Source: [Flexibacter] sp. ATCC 35208
GTDB taxonomy: Bacteria; Bacteroidota; Bacteroidia; Chitinophagales; Chitinophagaceae
Reading direction: 5' to 3'
DNA length: 33,948 nt
Assembly (NCBI RefSeq): GCF_001975825.1
Contig: NZ_MTKN01000079.1
Location: 1 to 33,948 of the forward strand
In this document: one piece after another, positions 32,491 through 33,948 of the stretch
How positions within the stretch are numbered: position 1 is the stretch's first letter
Layout: each line of letters opens with the position of its first letter
Made by a program: the position numbers and the translations under genes
Notes under the pieces: model-generated
What the model saw: the letters and a program-made list of their open reading frames with translations, nothing else
The model's database searches: none
What the model was told of the DNA's origin: nothing

Positions 32491-33801
32491 ATGCGGCTTA
32501 AGCTCCTGCCGATTGTCGGTGTGTTCCTTCTCCTTTCCAGTCTTGCAAAGGCTCAGTTCCTTATGGACATGATTGATACCACCAAGAATCTTGGCAAAGG
32601 TATGTTCTCTCTCTACCAGAAATACGACGCCATGCGTTTCAGTGGCTACATCCAGCCTCAATTCCAGCTGGCCCAGGGTAAAGGCATTGAAACCTACGCC
32701 GGTGGCAATTTCCCGGATCATGTAAACAATCGTTTCATGCTTCGTCGTGGCCGTTTCCGCCTTGACTACCAGCGGTATAATGCCAATCAGATGCCTGTGG
32801 TACAGTTCGCTTTTCAGTTTGACGGAACAGAAAGAGGGGTATTTATTCGTGACTTCTTTGGGCGTTTGTTCGAAAACCGCTGGGATGTATTTTCTGTTAC
32901 CACTGGTATGTTCGCCCGGCCGTTCGGGTATGAAATCAACCTTGCCTCCAGCGATCGTGAAACACCGGAACGTGGGCGTATGTCTCAAATCCTCATGAAA
33001 ACGGAAAGAGATCTGGGTGCTATGGTTACTTTTGAACCTCGCCGACAGGATAATCCTTTCCGCTTTATGCGTATAGATGCCGGTCTGTTCAATGGGCAGG
33101 GTTTAAATGCCAGCAGTGATTTTGATAGCCATAAAGACCTCATTGCCCGTTTATCTGTCAAACCACAGCGATTGAATGCTGCCAACTGGCTTTTATCGGG
33201 TAGTATTTCCTGCCTGTATGGAGGGTATGAACAGTTCACGAACTACATATATAAGGTTGGTGGCGATGTGTTCAAAGTAGATTCATCTGCTGCTAATGTA
33301 GGCAAGATCGCTCCCCGCCACTATTATGGTGCAGATGTACAATTGAAGATCCCTAACGGGAAGAAAAGAGGATTTACAGAGTTCAGGGCAGAATATATTC
33401 GTGGGGTACAGACAGCAACGCTCAGTTCTTCTGAATCCCTGTATGCGATTCCTATGAATGGAACAGTCAATGCGCCGTTATACGTTCGCAACTTTGATGG
33501 GGCTTACTTTTACTTTTTGCAGAATTTAGGTTCGCCCAAGGACCTGATAGTATTGAAATATGACTGGTATGATCCTAACAGGGATGTGAAAGGCACGCAG
33601 ATTGGTGCTACTGATGCCGGTTTTACCAAAGCTGATATTAAGTATAATACTTTCGGCGCCGGTTATGTGCATTACTTTGATGCGAATACAAAGCTGATGT
33701 TGTATTATGATTGGGTGAAGAATGAAACGACTGCACTGACCGGGTATACGGAGGATGTGAAGGATAATGTGTTTACGTGCAGGATACAATACAGGTTTTA
33801 A
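32491..33801 (+). CDS. OprO/OprP-type outer-membrane porin
   Basis: A 436-residue outer-membrane beta-barrel of the phosphate-selective porin O/P family (PF07396). Residues 1-21 are a signal peptide cut at AKA-Q. The mature protein has the family opening FSGYIQPQFQLAQ and NNRFMLRRGRFRLDYQRY, then alternating amphipathic strands, and ends in aromatic RIQYRF, the typical barrel C-terminus. Members are anion channels, but many Bacteroidota homologues are not phosphate-specific, so selectivity is open. No phosphate-uptake genes or Pho-box are visible around it. It follows the glycan-acylation operon but is separated by two large hairpins and is probably transcribed alone. Confidence 0.88.
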   Translation: MRLKLLPIVGVFLLLSSLAKAQFLMDMIDTTKNLGKGMFSLYQKYDAMRFSGYIQPQFQLAQGKGIETYAGGNFPDHVNNRFMLRRGRFRLDYQRYNANQMPVVQFAFQFDGTERGVFIRDFFGRLFENRWDVFSVTTGMFARPFGYEINLASSDRETPERGRMSQILMKTERDLGAMVTFEPRRQDNPFRFMRIDAGLFNGQGLNASSDFDSHKDLIARLSVKPQRLNAANWLLSGSISCLYGGYEQFTNYIYKVGGDVFKVDSSAANVGKIAPRHYYGADVQLKIPNGKKRGFTEFRAEYIRGVQTATLSSSESLYAIPMNGTVNAPLYVRNFDGAYFYFLQNLGSPKDLIVLKYDWYDPNRDVKGTQIGATDAGFTKADIKYNTFGAGYVHYFDANTKLMLYYDWVKNETTALTGYTEDVKDNVFTCRIQYRF

Positions 33802-33848
33802 TATTCACCATTTGGGTTTTCAAGCCGGCTGCAGGTCCGTTTGCAAAC

Positions 33849-33900
33849 AAAACATTTATGAAAGCGGGAATTCACCAACAGGTATGAAACTCATTTTCAG
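33849..33900 (-). repeat. Dispersed post-terminator element, copy C
   Basis: Read on the minus strand it begins right after the T-tract of the hairpin at 33901-33933. It shares the blocks CTGAAAATG, GTTTCAT and TGGTGAATTCCC with copy B, with a different seven-base centre. TTTCATAA then replaces TTTCATGA, followed by a TTTTG run. Confidence 0.8.
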
Positions 33901-33933
33901 AAAAAAGCTTTTGCCGGAGGCAAAAGCTTTTTT
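33901..33933. terminator. Bidirectional terminator after porin
   Basis: A perfect 15-bp stem (33901-33915 with 33919-33933), core GCTTTTGCC/GGCAAAAGC, GGA loop. Six A residues begin the stem and six T residues end it, so it can act for the porin on the plus strand and for a gene arriving from the right on the minus strand. Confidence 0.85.
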
Positions 33934-33948
33934 GTGTGCGCCAGGCAT

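Overview
The window is a stretch of chromosome from a Bacteroidota bacterium, most likely a member of the Chitinophagaceae (Chitinophaga-like). This rests on the protein styles: DUF4293, the OprO/OprP-type porin, the malic enzyme/phosphotransacetylase fusion and the SGNH/MBOAT cluster. It also rests on promoters of the Bacteroidota type (TTG, about 20 bases, TAnnTTTG) and on the near absence of Shine-Dalgarno sequences. I see no rRNA, tRNA, CRISPR array, transposase or prophage genes. Most of the window is ordinary core genome.

Layout. Positions 126-3846 (minus strand) form an rRNA-modification operon: rlmN, an RluB-type pseudouridine synthase with a long repetitive N-terminus, and an RluA-family pseudouridine synthase. 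A thiolase (plus) and an ECF sigma factor (minus) then converge on a shared bidirectional terminator, and uvrA follows on the plus strand. uvrA converges on a small membrane protein (DUF4293). A 434-base divergent intergenic region precedes maeB and carries a palindromic array of 11-bp repeats. After maeB come an unrecognised protein with kinase-like motifs, an MlaE/MlaF lipid-transport pair, sucD, a 2049-residue alpha-2-macroglobulin, a secreted esterase-fold protein, an FAD-dependent oxidoreductase and aspS. The last third is an envelope block: a secreted glucosaminidase, then two overlapping SGNH-hydrolase-type genes and an MBOAT acyltransferase (probably a glycan O-acylation operon), then a porin.

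The most unusual signals are non-coding. A dispersed element of about 53 bp occurs three times (5-57, 9088-9140, 33849-33900), each time directly after the T-tract of a different rho-independent terminator hairpin. The 9673-9783 array has four 11-bp units in one orientation and five in the other around a 12-base centre. Two very long perfect hairpins sit back to back at 32346-32438, just upstream of the porin. Among proteins, the kinase-like unknown (12355-13386) and the SGNH-SGNH-MBOAT operon most deserve follow-up. I did not find a clearly new multi-gene defence or mobile system.
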